Shown one piece after another: positions 33,596-42,878 of a stretch of 64,000 nucleotides of DNA. Numbering within the stretch: the stretch's first letter is position 1; each line of letters starts with the position of its first letter. The position numbers and the translations under genes were made by a program. Source of the DNA: Rhizobium laguerreae (GTDB lineage Bacteria; Pseudomonadota; Alphaproteobacteria; Rhizobiales; Rhizobiaceae); the NCBI RefSeq assembly GCF_002008165.1, contig NZ_MRDM01000014.1:1347033-1411032 (forward strand). Reading direction: 5' to 3'. The notes beneath the pieces are model-generated. The model was not told where the DNA came from and searched no databases. It was given only the letters and a program-made list of their open reading frames with translations.

Positions 33596-34442
33596 AACCA
33601 AGCTCCAGCGTCGTCACGCCGAAGACGTGCTTCAGCGGGATGGTCGGTGCCGGTCCGCGATACATGCGTGTCGCCTCGAATACCGGTTGAAGGCCGATGC
33701 CTTCGGCAAGCGCGACCGCCTCGCGGTTCTCTGCGGGAATGTCGATGAAGACCGCGGCTCCCTTCGCCTCGGGGATCAATTCGGCAAGCAGCGCCGCGGC
33801 GCTGTCGGCATCGTTGGCAAAGAGCGGGCCGATCTTGTAGCCCTCGTAGCAGCGGCGGATCGTGCCGTAACCGCGGATTTTGTGGCTCTTGCGCACCACC
33901 GCCGAACGACGGCCCTTGCGGGCGGTGCACCAGGCAGCGAGAAAGGCATCCCGCGGCTGCGGAAAGATCGCCGAATCATACCGCTGCAGGCCTTCGAGGC
34001 GTGAATCCAGCACCGGCTGCGCGACAAGCGTCGATACCGGCAAGGAAGTAGCGACACCGCCGTAACGAATGGTGGAATAGGCGGGTTCGAAGCCGGCCTT
34101 GCGGTAGTTGTCCTGCTGTGCGGCGACGCCATCGAGACCAATCGTGCGATCTCCCGCGCTGGCGATGCCCGCCGCCCAGATCGCCTTGCCGTAACCCTTG
34201 CCGCGAAAATCGGGATGGACGATGTAGAGGCCCAGGAAGGCGAAGCTATCGCCATATTTGACGACCGAGATCGAGCCGACGGGGACTTCACCGATGGCGC
34301 CGACGAAAAATCCCGACGGATCGGCCTCGTTGAATGCAAGCGAATCGTCGAGGCCAGGGTTCCAGCCTTCCTGACGCGCCCATTCGAGCACGAGTTCCAG
34401 TTCGCCGGGCCGCATCGAACGAACGGCAAATTCCGAATTCAT
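33594..34442 (-). CDS. Two-domain GNAT acetyltransferase
   Basis: The ATG at 34442 (MNSEFAVRSMRPGELELVLE), with GGGAAAG upstream, gives 282 residues. The first half is a GNAT fold with the acetyl-CoA loop in YIVHPDFRGKGYGKAIWAAG. The second half (from about residue 150) is a second, divergent GNAT-like domain (GYGTIRRCYEGYKIGPLFAN; FIDIPAENREAVALAEGIGL). This matches the two-domain YitH/HolE-like acetyltransferases. The acceptor is unknown. It converges on the DMT gene. Confidence 0.88.
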   Translation of the reverse strand: MNSEFAVRSMRPGELELVLEWARQEGWNPGLDDSLAFNEADPSGFFVGAIGEVPVGSISVVKYGDSFAFLGLYIVHPDFRGKGYGKAIWAAGIASAGDRTIGLDGVAAQQDNYRKAGFEPAYSTIRYGGVATSLPVSTLVAQPVLDSRLEGLQRYDSAIFPQPRDAFLAAWCTARKGRRSAVVRKSHKIRGYGTIRRCYEGYKIGPLFANDADSAAALLAELIPEAKGAAVFIDIPAENREAVALAEGIGLQPVFEATRMYRGPAPTIPLKHVFGVTTLELG

Positions 34443-34716
34443 GCAACTTTCCCAGATTGAATGTCCCGCAAGTCCATCCCGGCAACGGCAAAGCAATTGT
34501 CAGGCCCCAGCCCCCGATTGCACCTGCGAACGATGGAGAGCCGCGCTCATGGACTTGACGACGCGTATAATCATTTTTCGATGCAATACAGAAAGCTTCG
34601 TTTCCGCATTACCATGAAACAATGCCGTTGCAAGCTCAAGAAAATTACTTGCGCGCCAATTATCTTCCTAACGATGCGAATAAAACGCCGCGCCCGAAAA
34701 GTCGCCCGCGGACAGA

Positions 34717-36540
34717 TCACCGGCCGTTTAGCACTGCGGTCTTCTGCTTTTCGATCCCGCTCGTGGTCGATGAGAAAAGACGCTCTGTCTCGGTCGCCGG
34801 TGCGGGATAACCGAACGCATAACCCTGCAGGCCGTCGCAGCCGAGCTGCGCCAGCACGACGGCATGCGCCTCGGTCTCGATGCCCTCGGCGATCACCTCG
34901 ACATCGAGTGCCTTGGCGATTTCCACGATAGAACCCACCACGCGCCGCTGCTCGGCGGAGCTGACGACCTCGGTGACGAGCTGCCGGTCGATCTTCAGCC
35001 GCTTCGGCCGCAGCTTGACGAGACCGATGAGCGAAGCATGGCCCGATCCAAAGTCGTCGATCTCGATGTCGATGCCCATCTGTTTGATATCGCCGATATG
35101 AGCGAGCAGTTTTTCGTCGCTGTCGTCGAGGAAAATCGTCTCGACAAGTTCGAAGACGATCACGCCGGGCGGGATATCGAGTTTCCTCAGCTTGTCGAGC
35201 AACGCCGGATCGGCAAGGCGCGACGCCGAGATATTGACGGCGATGCGCGGAACTGCAAGGCCGCGCAACAGCCAGAACAGCCGGTCTTCGAGAACGCTTT
35301 TGAGGATCGCCGCGTCGATCTCCGCCGCAAGCCCGTGCTCGTCGGCGATCTTCAGGAATACCCCCGGGGCGAGCACGCCCTTTTCGGGATGTTTCCAGCG
35401 CGCCAGCGCCTCGAAGCCGATGACCTCCCGCGTCCGGGCGTCGAGCTGCACCTGATAATAGGGAAGGATCTCGCCGCGCTCCAGCCCGCGCTTCAGCTCT
35501 TCAGCGAGGCGACGCTTGGAGCGCAGATCCTCCTGCAATTGCCGTGTGAAGAATTCGACGCGGTTGCGCCCGAGCTTCTTGGCCTGGTAGAGCGCCAGGT
35601 CGGATTCGGCAAGCAGGTTGCGCGCCCGCCGATCGCCGCTCCAGGAAACGCCGATCGAGGCGCCGGATTGCAGCATCTCCTGGCCCCAGCGGATCTTCTT
35701 CCGCAGCCGACGCTGGACGTCTTCAGTGATCAGCTTCAGCTCGGTGAGATCGGTGAAATTGACCAGCACGATGACGAATTCATCGCCGCCGACACGGGCG
35801 ACCATGCCATTCGCAGGAATGGCAGCGGTGATGCGAAGAGCCGCGGCCCTGAGCACAGCGTCGCCTGCCGCATGACCGTGGCTGTCGTTGATCTGCTTGA
35901 ACTGGTCGAGGTCGAGATGCAGCACGCCAAGCGTCGTGATGCTCTTGTCGGCCGGCAGCTCCGCCAGCCGCTTGTCGAGAAGGCGCCGGTTCGGCAGGCC
36001 GGTGAGATAGTCGTGATCGGCGACATGCTCGATGCGGGCATTGCTTTCTTCCAGCGCCAGCGCCCTCGCTTCGGCCACCACCTTCTGCCGCGCGAGTTCC
36101 GCGTTGAGCATTACGTCGGCCGTCACATCCCATTCGGCGCCGATGAAGGAGGGAAGACCTTCCGCATCGACATAGAAATGCGCGCGCGAACGCAGATGGC
36201 GGATTTCGCCGCTCGGCAGCACGATCCGGAATTGTGAGTTATAGGCGCCGCGCGTCGCGATCGCCTGCTCGAAGTCGCGTTCGGCCCGCTCTCGATCATC
36301 GGGATGGATGGCATTCGACCAAAGCGATGCCGTCACCAGCCGGCAGGTCTCGCCGGTCTCGTAGAGACGATGCATCTGCGCATCCCACAAGATCCCGTCC
36401 TGCTCGATGCTGTGCTCCCAGACACCGATCCTGGATGCATCGAGAGCGAGTTCGAGCCGACGCAGAAGATCCTGAAACTCGTGTTCGGATCGTGTGGCTT
36501 TTTTCTCTGGCAACGCGGTCCCAGCCTTAGAAGCTTGCAT
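34717..36540 (-). CDS. PAS-GGDEF-EAL cyclic-di-GMP signalling protein
   Basis: The 607-residue protein is cytoplasmic, with no membrane helix. A PAS domain covers about residues 25-145 (ASRIGVWEHSIEQDGILWDA; SFIGAEWDVT). The GGDEF domain has intact GGDEF at 251-255 and DLDQFKQINDSHGHAAGD, with no RxxD inhibitory site at the usual spot. The EAL domain has E-A-L at 377-379, NISASR, FELVET, IDDFGSGHASL (495-500) and AEGIET, so the phosphodiesterase residues look intact. It could both make and degrade cyclic-di-GMP; the PAS domain would set the balance. It stands alone between a non-coding gap and xylD. Confidence 0.93.
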   Translation of the reverse strand: MQASKAGTALPEKKATRSEHEFQDLLRRLELALDASRIGVWEHSIEQDGILWDAQMHRLYETGETCRLVTASLWSNAIHPDDRERAERDFEQAIATRGAYNSQFRIVLPSGEIRHLRSRAHFYVDAEGLPSFIGAEWDVTADVMLNAELARQKVVAEARALALEESNARIEHVADHDYLTGLPNRRLLDKRLAELPADKSITTLGVLHLDLDQFKQINDSHGHAAGDAVLRAAALRITAAIPANGMVARVGGDEFVIVLVNFTDLTELKLITEDVQRRLRKKIRWGQEMLQSGASIGVSWSGDRRARNLLAESDLALYQAKKLGRNRVEFFTRQLQEDLRSKRRLAEELKRGLERGEILPYYQVQLDARTREVIGFEALARWKHPEKGVLAPGVFLKIADEHGLAAEIDAAILKSVLEDRLFWLLRGLAVPRIAVNISASRLADPALLDKLRKLDIPPGVIVFELVETIFLDDSDEKLLAHIGDIKQMGIDIEIDDFGSGHASLIGLVKLRPKRLKIDRQLVTEVVSSAEQRRVVGSIVEIAKALDVEVIAEGIETEAHAVVLAQLGCDGLQGYAFGYPAPATETERLFSSTTSGIEKQKTAVLNGR

Positions 36541-36671
36541 AACGGCAATATGGTCTCAATCCGGCATTAATGAAGCCTTGTCCTGATGACCGAACTAGTG
36601 ACTAGGTGAACTGTTCGTTACGACTTTCCCCTTTTGGATCAAAGGACTTGCAGTCTGCGGCACCATCAAGA

Positions 36672-38456
36672 TCAGTGGTTGTGCCGCGGCGGGTTTTTTG
36701 CGATCTGGCGGAATTCGGTCGCTCCCTCCAGCACCGCGCCGTCCGACAACTGCGTAACCGAGCGGCGGTAGATCTGCTGCCATGGCGTCGCATCCGCCGG
36801 CACTGGCGGGATGCCATCGCCCTTGCGTCGGTCGATCTCGGCGTCCTCGACCAACATGTCGCAGCGCCCGTTGTTGAAGTCGATGCGGATGATATCGCCG
36901 GTACGAAGCCAGGCAAGGCCGCCGCCGGCGGCGCTTTCCGGCGAGGCGTTGAGGATCGAGGGACTGTCCGCCGTGCCCGATTGGCGGCCGTCGCCGATCG
37001 TCGGCAGGCTTCGGATGCCGCGCTTCAGGAGATGATCCGGCGGCTGCATGTTGACGACCTCAGCCGAACCCGGCCAGCCGATCGGCCCGGCGCCGCGGAT
37101 GACGAGGATGGTATTTTCGTCAATGCCGAGTTCGGGATCGTTGATGCGCTTATGATAGTCCTCGGAACCGTCGAAGACCACCGCCTTGCCCTCGAAGACG
37201 CCTTCTCGCCCGGGTTCCTCAAGATAGCGCCGGCGGAAGTCCTCCGAGACCACGCTCATCTTCATGATCGCGAAATCGAAGAGATTGCCCTTGAGAACGA
37301 GGAAGCCCGCCCGCTCCTTCAGCGGCTCAGCGAACGGCGTGATGACCTCGCGGTCGCGCGCTTCCTTGCCCTCCAGGTTCTCGGCCATCGTCCTGCCCGT
37401 CACCGTGCGACAGTTGCCATCGAGCTTTCCGGCCTGCAACAGCTCCCACATGATCGCCGGCGTACCGCCGGCACGATGAAAGCGCTCGCCGAGATAGGCG
37501 CCCGCCGGCTGGACATTGGCCAGCAGCGGGATATCGAAGCCATGCACCTGCCAGTCGTCGGGATAGAGTTCGACGCCGGCGTGCTTCGCCATCGCGGCCA
37601 GATGCGGCTGCGCGTTGGTCGAACCGCCGATCGCCGAATTGGTGCGGATCGCATTCAGGAAAGCCTCGCGCGTCAGGATATCCGACGGCTTCAGGTCCTC
37701 GAACACGATTTCGACGGCGCGTCGCCCGGTGCGGTAGGCCATCTGGCCGCGTTCGCGGTAAGCGGCCGGAATGGCGCCACAGCCGGTCAGCGACAAGCCG
37801 AGCGCCTCGGCCAGCGCATTCATCGTCGAAGCGGTGCCCATCGTATTGCAGTGGCCGACGGAAGGCGCAGAATCGAGCGCCGCCTGAAGAAATTCTTCCC
37901 GATCGATCTCGCCTGCCGCATATTTCCGCCGCATCCGCCAGATCACCGTGCCGGAGCCCGCCAGCTCCCCCTCGTGCCAGCCGTCGAGCATCGGGCCGCC
38001 GGAGAGCACGATCGCCGGGATATCGACCGTCGAAGCCGCCATGATCGCCGAAGGCGTGGTCTTGTCGCAGCCGGTGGTCAGCACGACACCGTCGAGCGGA
38101 TAGCCGTAGAGGATTTCGACGAGGCCGAGATAGGCGAGATTGCGGTCGAGTGCGGCTGTCGGGCGCTTGCAATTCTCGAAGATCGGATGTGTCGGAAACT
38201 CGATCGGAATGCCGCCGGCATCGCGAATGCCGTCGCGCACGCGTTTGGCAAGCTCGACATGCACCCTGTTGCAGGGCGTAAGATCACTGCCGCTCTGGGC
38301 AATCCCGATGACCGGTTTGCCGGAGCGCAGTTCTTCCGGCGTGATGCCGTAATTCATGAAGCGCTCGAGATAGAGCGCTGCCATGTCGATATGATCGGGA
38401 TTATCGAACCAGTCCTGCGAACGTAGGCGCCGCTTCGGCGAATGGCTGTCCGTCAC
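36672..38456 (-). CDS. xylD: D-xylonate dehydratase (IlvD/Edd family, XylD-like)
   Basis: The 594-residue protein closely follows Caulobacter XylD from start to end. It has the characteristic RLRSQDWFDNPDHIDMAALY, ENCKRPTAALDRNLAYLGL and a C-terminal PPRHNH. The three [2Fe-2S] cysteines are present: C62 (DLTPCNRVH), C130 (LTTGCDKTTPS) and C203 (VGHCNTMGTAS). The reaction is dehydration of a pentonate or related sugar acid to a 2-keto-3-deoxy acid. Related rhizobial enzymes accept arabonate, xylonate or gluconate, so the substrate is not certain. Its start overlaps the stop of the upstream dehydrogenase gene by 4 bp (ATGA), indicating an operon for sugar-acid use. Confidence 0.88.
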   Translation of the reverse strand: MTDSHSPKRRLRSQDWFDNPDHIDMAALYLERFMNYGITPEELRSGKPVIGIAQSGSDLTPCNRVHVELAKRVRDGIRDAGGIPIEFPTHPIFENCKRPTAALDRNLAYLGLVEILYGYPLDGVVLTTGCDKTTPSAIMAASTVDIPAIVLSGGPMLDGWHEGELAGSGTVIWRMRRKYAAGEIDREEFLQAALDSAPSVGHCNTMGTASTMNALAEALGLSLTGCGAIPAAYRERGQMAYRTGRRAVEIVFEDLKPSDILTREAFLNAIRTNSAIGGSTNAQPHLAAMAKHAGVELYPDDWQVHGFDIPLLANVQPAGAYLGERFHRAGGTPAIMWELLQAGKLDGNCRTVTGRTMAENLEGKEARDREVITPFAEPLKERAGFLVLKGNLFDFAIMKMSVVSEDFRRRYLEEPGREGVFEGKAVVFDGSEDYHKRINDPELGIDENTILVIRGAGPIGWPGSAEVVNMQPPDHLLKRGIRSLPTIGDGRQSGTADSPSILNASPESAAGGGLAWLRTGDIIRIDFNNGRCDMLVEDAEIDRRKGDGIPPVPADATPWQQIYRRSVTQLSDGAVLEGATEFRQIAKNPPRHNH

Positions 38457-39364
38457 TTCTTTCCTCCCGGCCGGGCATTCTTCTCTTCGAGATGGAGGAG
38501 CAGGCCGCTGTGATCCTTTTCGCCATTGCCATTGGCGACGAATTCGCTGAATTCGGCATATACCGCCGCAGTCAGCGGCAGCGTCAACGACAGGGACTTG
38601 GCCGTCTCCATGGCGGCGTTCAGATCCTTCAGCTGGTTGCTGGACGAACCGCCTGGCGTAAACTGCCGCTCGACCATGCGCTTGCCGTGCAGTTCCAGGA
38701 TACGGCTCTCGGCAAAGCCGCCGCGAATGGCGTCCCGGAAGGCCGCCTGCGAGCCGCCGCCCGCTTCGATCAGCATCATCGCTTCGGCGACGGCGCCGAT
38801 CGTCACCGCGACGATCTGCTGGTTGGCAAGCTTGGCAAGCTGACCCGCCCCGCTTGGACCGACGCGGGTCACCCGCCCCATCGGCGCAAAGACATCCGCA
38901 AGCCCGTCGACCACGTCCTTGTCGCCGCCCGCCATGATCGCAAGCGTACCCGCTTCTGCGCCGACGACACCGCCTGATACCGGCGCATCGACATGATGGA
39001 TGTCGCGGTCGGCAAGCCTCGCCGAATGGTCGCGGGCGAAATGCGGGGCAATCGAACTCATGTCGATGACGGTTGTGCCAGGCGTCATCGCATCGGCCGC
39101 TCCGCGGTCGAACAACACGTCCTTCACCGCCTCGGCGTTGGTGAGCATGGTGATGACGACGTCGGCGCCCGAGACGGCATCATCAGGTGTTTTCGCGCAG
39201 ATCGCGCCGTCTCCCGCAAGCGGCTCGGCCTTGCCGGGATCACGATTCCAGACGGTGACGGCAAAGCCCGCGCCAAGCAGCCGGCGAGCCATCGGCGCGC
39301 CCATCAGGCCGGTGCCGAGAAAGGCGATCCGCCTGCCGTCATGACCTTCTCTCGAACTCGTCAT
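38453..39364 (-). CDS. NAD(P)-dependent beta-hydroxyacid dehydrogenase
   Basis: The 303-residue protein belongs to the 3-hydroxyisobutyrate / tartronate-semialdehyde reductase family. It has the Rossmann motif IAFLGTGLMGAPMARRLL, the substrate loop HHVDAPVSGGVVGAEAGTL and the catalytic Lys in GQLAKLANQQIVA. It oxidises or reduces a beta-hydroxyacid in the cytoplasm. It is the first gene of the pair with xylD, overlapping it by 4 bp, so it probably acts on a sugar-acid-derived compound rather than in valine breakdown. The exact substrate is unknown. Confidence 0.88.
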   Translation of the reverse strand: MTSSREGHDGRRIAFLGTGLMGAPMARRLLGAGFAVTVWNRDPGKAEPLAGDGAICAKTPDDAVSGADVVITMLTNAEAVKDVLFDRGAADAMTPGTTVIDMSSIAPHFARDHSARLADRDIHHVDAPVSGGVVGAEAGTLAIMAGGDKDVVDGLADVFAPMGRVTRVGPSGAGQLAKLANQQIVAVTIGAVAEAMMLIEAGGGSQAAFRDAIRGGFAESRILELHGKRMVERQFTPGGSSSNQLKDLNAAMETAKSLSLTLPLTAAVYAEFSEFVANGNGEKDHSGLLLHLEEKNARPGGKK

Positions 39365-39492
39365 TCAGTCCTCCCAACTGTTGTCCGTCTTTGATAGTCC
39401 CCTCGCCCATCGTTGCAAACCGTTTTGACGGACGTAACGCATTTTTGTCACATGCCCTGGAGGGCGTTGTCGGAAGGCCGCGCGCACTCCCT

Positions 39493-39528
39493 GAAAACGA
39501 TACGGGCGAGAACCGAAGTTCCCGCCCG
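39493..39528 (-). terminator. Rho-independent terminator of the RND pump operon
   Basis: CGGGCGAGAAC (39503-39513) pairs with GTTCCCGCCCG (39518-39528), giving on the minus strand an 11-bp stem (one wobble) capped by a TTCG tetraloop and followed by TATCGTTTTC. It lies 31 bp after the pump gene stop codon. Confidence 0.88.
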
Positions 39529-39559
39529 ATTTACTCGACAAAGGAAGGTTGAATTCCGT

Positions 39560-42500
39560 TTATTCCGCCGCGAGCCGGATGACCTCCGCCTCTTCTTCCT
39601 TGTGTTCGTCCGGCTTGTGCTGGATGAGCGGACGGTTGCCCGTCAGCCGCCGCAGCAGCACATAGAACACCGGCGTCATGAAGATGCCGAAGAAGGTCAC
39701 GCCGATCATGCCCGAGAAGACCGCGACACCCATGGCGGCGCGCATTTCCGCGCCGGCGCCTGTAGAGACGACGAGCGGCACGACACCCATGATGAAGGCG
39801 AGCGAGGTCATGAGGATCGGGCGAAGGCGAAGGCGGCTGGCCTCGATCGCGGCCTCCCGCGGTGTCCTTCCCTCGAATTCCAGTTCGCGGGCGAATTCCA
39901 CGATCAGGATCGCGTTCTTCGCCGATAGACCGACAAGCACGACAAGACCGATCTGGGTGAAGATGTTGTTGTCTCCACCGGTGAGCCAGACGCCGGTCAG
40001 CGCAGCCAGCACGCCCATCGGCACGATCATGATGATCGCAAGCGGCAGCGTCAGGCTTTCATACTGGGCGGCCAGCACCAGGAAGACGAGCAACAGTGCC
40101 AAGGGGAAGACGACGATGCTCGAATTGCCGGCCAGGATCTGCTGATAGGTCAGATCCGTCCATTCGAAGTCGATGCCCGCAGGCAGGGTCTCGTGAAGAA
40201 TCTTCTCGATTGCCGCCTGCGCCTGCCCCGACGAGAAGCCCGGTGCCGGACCGCCGTTGATATCGGCGGCAAGGAAGCCGTTGTAGCGGTTTGCACGCTC
40301 AGGACCGGTGCTTGGCTCCACCTTCAAGAGGGCCGAAAGCGGGATCATCTCACCCGATGCCGACCGGACCTTCAACTGGCCGATATCTTCCGGCTGGGCG
40401 CGGAATTTCGCATCGGCCTGCACACGGACGCTGTAGGTGCGGCCGAAGGCGTTGAAGTCGTTCACATAGAGCGAACCGAGATAGATCTGCAGCGTCTGGA
40501 AGACGTCGGTGACGGAAACCCCGAGCTGCTCGGCCTTGGCACGGTCGAGATCGGCATAGAGCTGCGGCACGTTGATCTGGAAGCTGGAGAACAGCCCGGC
40601 GAGCTCAGGCGTCTGGTAGGCTTTTGCAAGCACGGCCTTGGTCGCTTCGTCGAGCGCCTGGTTGCCGAGGCCGGCACGATCCTCGATCTGCAGCTTGAAA
40701 CCGCCCGTCGTGCCGAGACCGTTGACCGGCGGCGGCGGGAACATGGCGATGAAGGCATCCTGGATGACGCCGAACTTCTGGTTCAGCGCCATGGCGATTG
40801 CGCCGCCCGAGAGATCAGGCGTCTTGCGCTCTTCGAAGTCCTTCAGCGTCACGAAGACGATGCCGGCATTCGAGGAGTTGGTGAAGCCGTTGATCGACAG
40901 GCCCGGGAAGGCAATTGCATTGGCAACGCCCGGCTGCGCCAGCGCGATGTCGGTCATGCGCTTGATGACGTCTTCCGTGCGGTCGAGGCTTGCGGCATCC
41001 GGCAACTGGGCAAAGCCGATCAGATACTGTTTGTCCTGCGATGGCACGAAGCCGCCGGGGACCGTGCTGAACAGGCTGTAGGTCGCACCGACCAGCGCCA
41101 GATAGATCACCATGACGATGCTCTTGCGCGACAACAGCCCGCCAACGCCCTTGCCGTAGGCATTCGAGCCCGCGCCGAAGACACGATTGAAGCCGCGGAA
41201 GAACCAGCCGAAGATAGCGTCCATGAACCGCGTCAGCCAGTCCTTCGGCTGATCATGGCTCTTCAGGAGAAGGGCTGCCAGCGCCGGAGACAGGGTGAGC
41301 GAGTTGAAGGCCGAGATGACGGTCGAAATCGCGATCGTCAGTGCGAACTGGCGGTAGAACTGACCCGACAGACCGGAGATGAAAGCAAGCGGCACGAAGA
41401 CCGCGACGAGCACCAGCGCGATTGCGACGATCGGACCGGAGACTTCCCTCATCGCCTTGTAGGTGGCAGCCCGCGGCGACAGGCCTTCCTCGATATTGCG
41501 CTCAACGTTTTCGACCACCACGATCGCGTCGTCGACGACGATGCCGATCGCAAGCACCAGCCCGAACAGACTGAGCGCGTTGATCGAGAAGCCGAAGACA
41601 TACATGACCGCGAAAGTGCCGACGATCGAGACAGGAACGGCGATCAGCGGGATGATCGAGGCGCGCCACGTCTGCAGGAACAGGATGACGACGAGGACGA
41701 CGAGCGCGATGGCTTCGAGCAGCGTGTCGATGACCTTCTCGATCGAGGCCCGCACGAATTTCGTCGTATCGTAGACGATCTCGTATTTGACGCCCTCAGG
41801 CATGGCGAGCTGCAGCTGATCCATGGTCGCGTTCACATTGTCCGCGATCTCGATCGCATTCGAACCCGGCGCCTGAAGAACGGCGACGGCGACGGCCGGC
41901 TTGCCGTCGAGCAGCGAACGCAGCGTGTAGTCCGCAGCACCGAGCTCGATGCGGGCGACATCGCGAAGGCGGGTGATCTCGCCATTGGCGCCTGTCTTGA
42001 CGATGATGTTGCCGAACTCCTCGGGCGTGCGCAGGCGGCCCTGGGCATTGACGTTGAGCTGCAGGTCCACACCGGGCTGGCTCGGCGATGCGCCGATGAT
42101 ACCGGCGGCGGCCTGGATGTTCTGGGAACTGATCGCGCTGCTGATGTCGCTGGCGGCAAGATTGTGCTCGGCGGCCTTCTGCGGGTCAATCCAGACACGC
42201 ATGGAATAGTCGCCGGCGCCGAAGACCTGCACCTGACCGACGCCTGCGATGCGGGCGAGCCGATCCTTGACGTTCAGGGTCGCGTAATTGCGAAGATAGG
42301 TGATGTCGTGATTGTTCCCGTCGGAGACGAGGTTGACGACCATGATGAAGTTGGGTGAGCTCTTGACTGTCGTGATGCCGAGCGAACGGACTTCCGCCGG
42401 CAGGCGCGGTTCGGCCTGTGAAACGCGGTTCTGTACGAGCTGCTGCGCCTTGTCGGGGTCGGTGCCGAGCTTGAAGGTAACGGTGACGTTGAGCACGCCG

Positions 42501-42760
42501 TCCGATGTCGCCTGGCTGGCCATATAGAGCATGCCTTCGACGCCGTTGATCTGCTCTTCGAGCGGCGTCGCCACCGTTTCGGCGATGACGCTTGGGTTGG
42601 CGCCGGGATAGGTAGCGCGCACGACGATCGACGGCGGCACGACCTCCGGATATTCGGAAATCGGCAGCGCGCGCAGGCCGATCAGGCCGGCAACCAGGAT
42701 GAGGACCGAAAGAACGCCGGCAAAGACCGGGCGGTCGACAAAGAATCTGGAGATGTTCAT
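39560..42760 (-). CDS. RND multidrug efflux permease (AcrB/MexB, HAE1 family)
   Basis: The ATG at 42760 (MNISRFFVDRPVFAGVLSVL) is the family start and gives 1066 residues; the frame is open further upstream. It has the 12-helix, two-porter-loop RND layout. Marker segments are ISEYPEVVPPSIVVRATYPG, the proton-relay helix GIVVDDAIVVVENVERNIEE, PGGFVPSQDKQYLIGFAQLP and LSAKNAILIVEFARELEFEG. It exports hydrophobic drugs or signals from the membrane and periplasm using the proton gradient, with the adaptor encoded just upstream. No outer-membrane channel gene is in the window, so a TolC-type partner must come from elsewhere. Confidence 0.95.
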   Translation of the reverse strand: MNISRFFVDRPVFAGVLSVLILVAGLIGLRALPISEYPEVVPPSIVVRATYPGANPSVIAETVATPLEEQINGVEGMLYMASQATSDGVLNVTVTFKLGTDPDKAQQLVQNRVSQAEPRLPAEVRSLGITTVKSSPNFIMVVNLVSDGNNHDITYLRNYATLNVKDRLARIAGVGQVQVFGAGDYSMRVWIDPQKAAEHNLAASDISSAISSQNIQAAAGIIGASPSQPGVDLQLNVNAQGRLRTPEEFGNIIVKTGANGEITRLRDVARIELGAADYTLRSLLDGKPAVAVAVLQAPGSNAIEIADNVNATMDQLQLAMPEGVKYEIVYDTTKFVRASIEKVIDTLLEAIALVVLVVILFLQTWRASIIPLIAVPVSIVGTFAVMYVFGFSINALSLFGLVLAIGIVVDDAIVVVENVERNIEEGLSPRAATYKAMREVSGPIVAIALVLVAVFVPLAFISGLSGQFYRQFALTIAISTVISAFNSLTLSPALAALLLKSHDQPKDWLTRFMDAIFGWFFRGFNRVFGAGSNAYGKGVGGLLSRKSIVMVIYLALVGATYSLFSTVPGGFVPSQDKQYLIGFAQLPDAASLDRTEDVIKRMTDIALAQPGVANAIAFPGLSINGFTNSSNAGIVFVTLKDFEERKTPDLSGGAIAMALNQKFGVIQDAFIAMFPPPPVNGLGTTGGFKLQIEDRAGLGNQALDEATKAVLAKAYQTPELAGLFSSFQINVPQLYADLDRAKAEQLGVSVTDVFQTLQIYLGSLYVNDFNAFGRTYSVRVQADAKFRAQPEDIGQLKVRSASGEMIPLSALLKVEPSTGPERANRYNGFLAADINGGPAPGFSSGQAQAAIEKILHETLPAGIDFEWTDLTYQQILAGNSSIVVFPLALLLVFLVLAAQYESLTLPLAIIMIVPMGVLAALTGVWLTGGDNNIFTQIGLVVLVGLSAKNAILIVEFARELEFEGRTPREAAIEASRLRLRPILMTSLAFIMGVVPLVVSTGAGAEMRAAMGVAVFSGMIGVTFFGIFMTPVFYVLLRRLTGNRPLIQHKPDEHKEEEAEVIRLAAE

Positions 42761-42803
42761 ATCAAAGCCCTCTCCGGGGTGAACATGGATGCAAAGTCCC
42801 TCT

Positions 42804-42825
42804 CCGGCGGTTTGGGAGCCGCCGG
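42804..42825 (-). other. Hairpin between RND adaptor and pump genes
   Basis: CCGGCGG (42804-42810) and CCGCCGG (42819-42825) form a perfect 7-bp stem with an 8-nt loop inside the 118-bp gap. There is no T-run; it could set the adaptor-to-pump expression ratio. Confidence 0.4.
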
Positions 42826-42878
42826 CGGGTCGTATCATTTCGAGTATTGGCCCTCCCCCTCAGGGAAGGCGAAAGTCT

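Noticed and set aside
40193..42358. 721-residue plus-strand ORF opposite the RND pump
   Set aside because: Antisense shadow of a complete RND gene; extreme Asp/Arg/Gln content.
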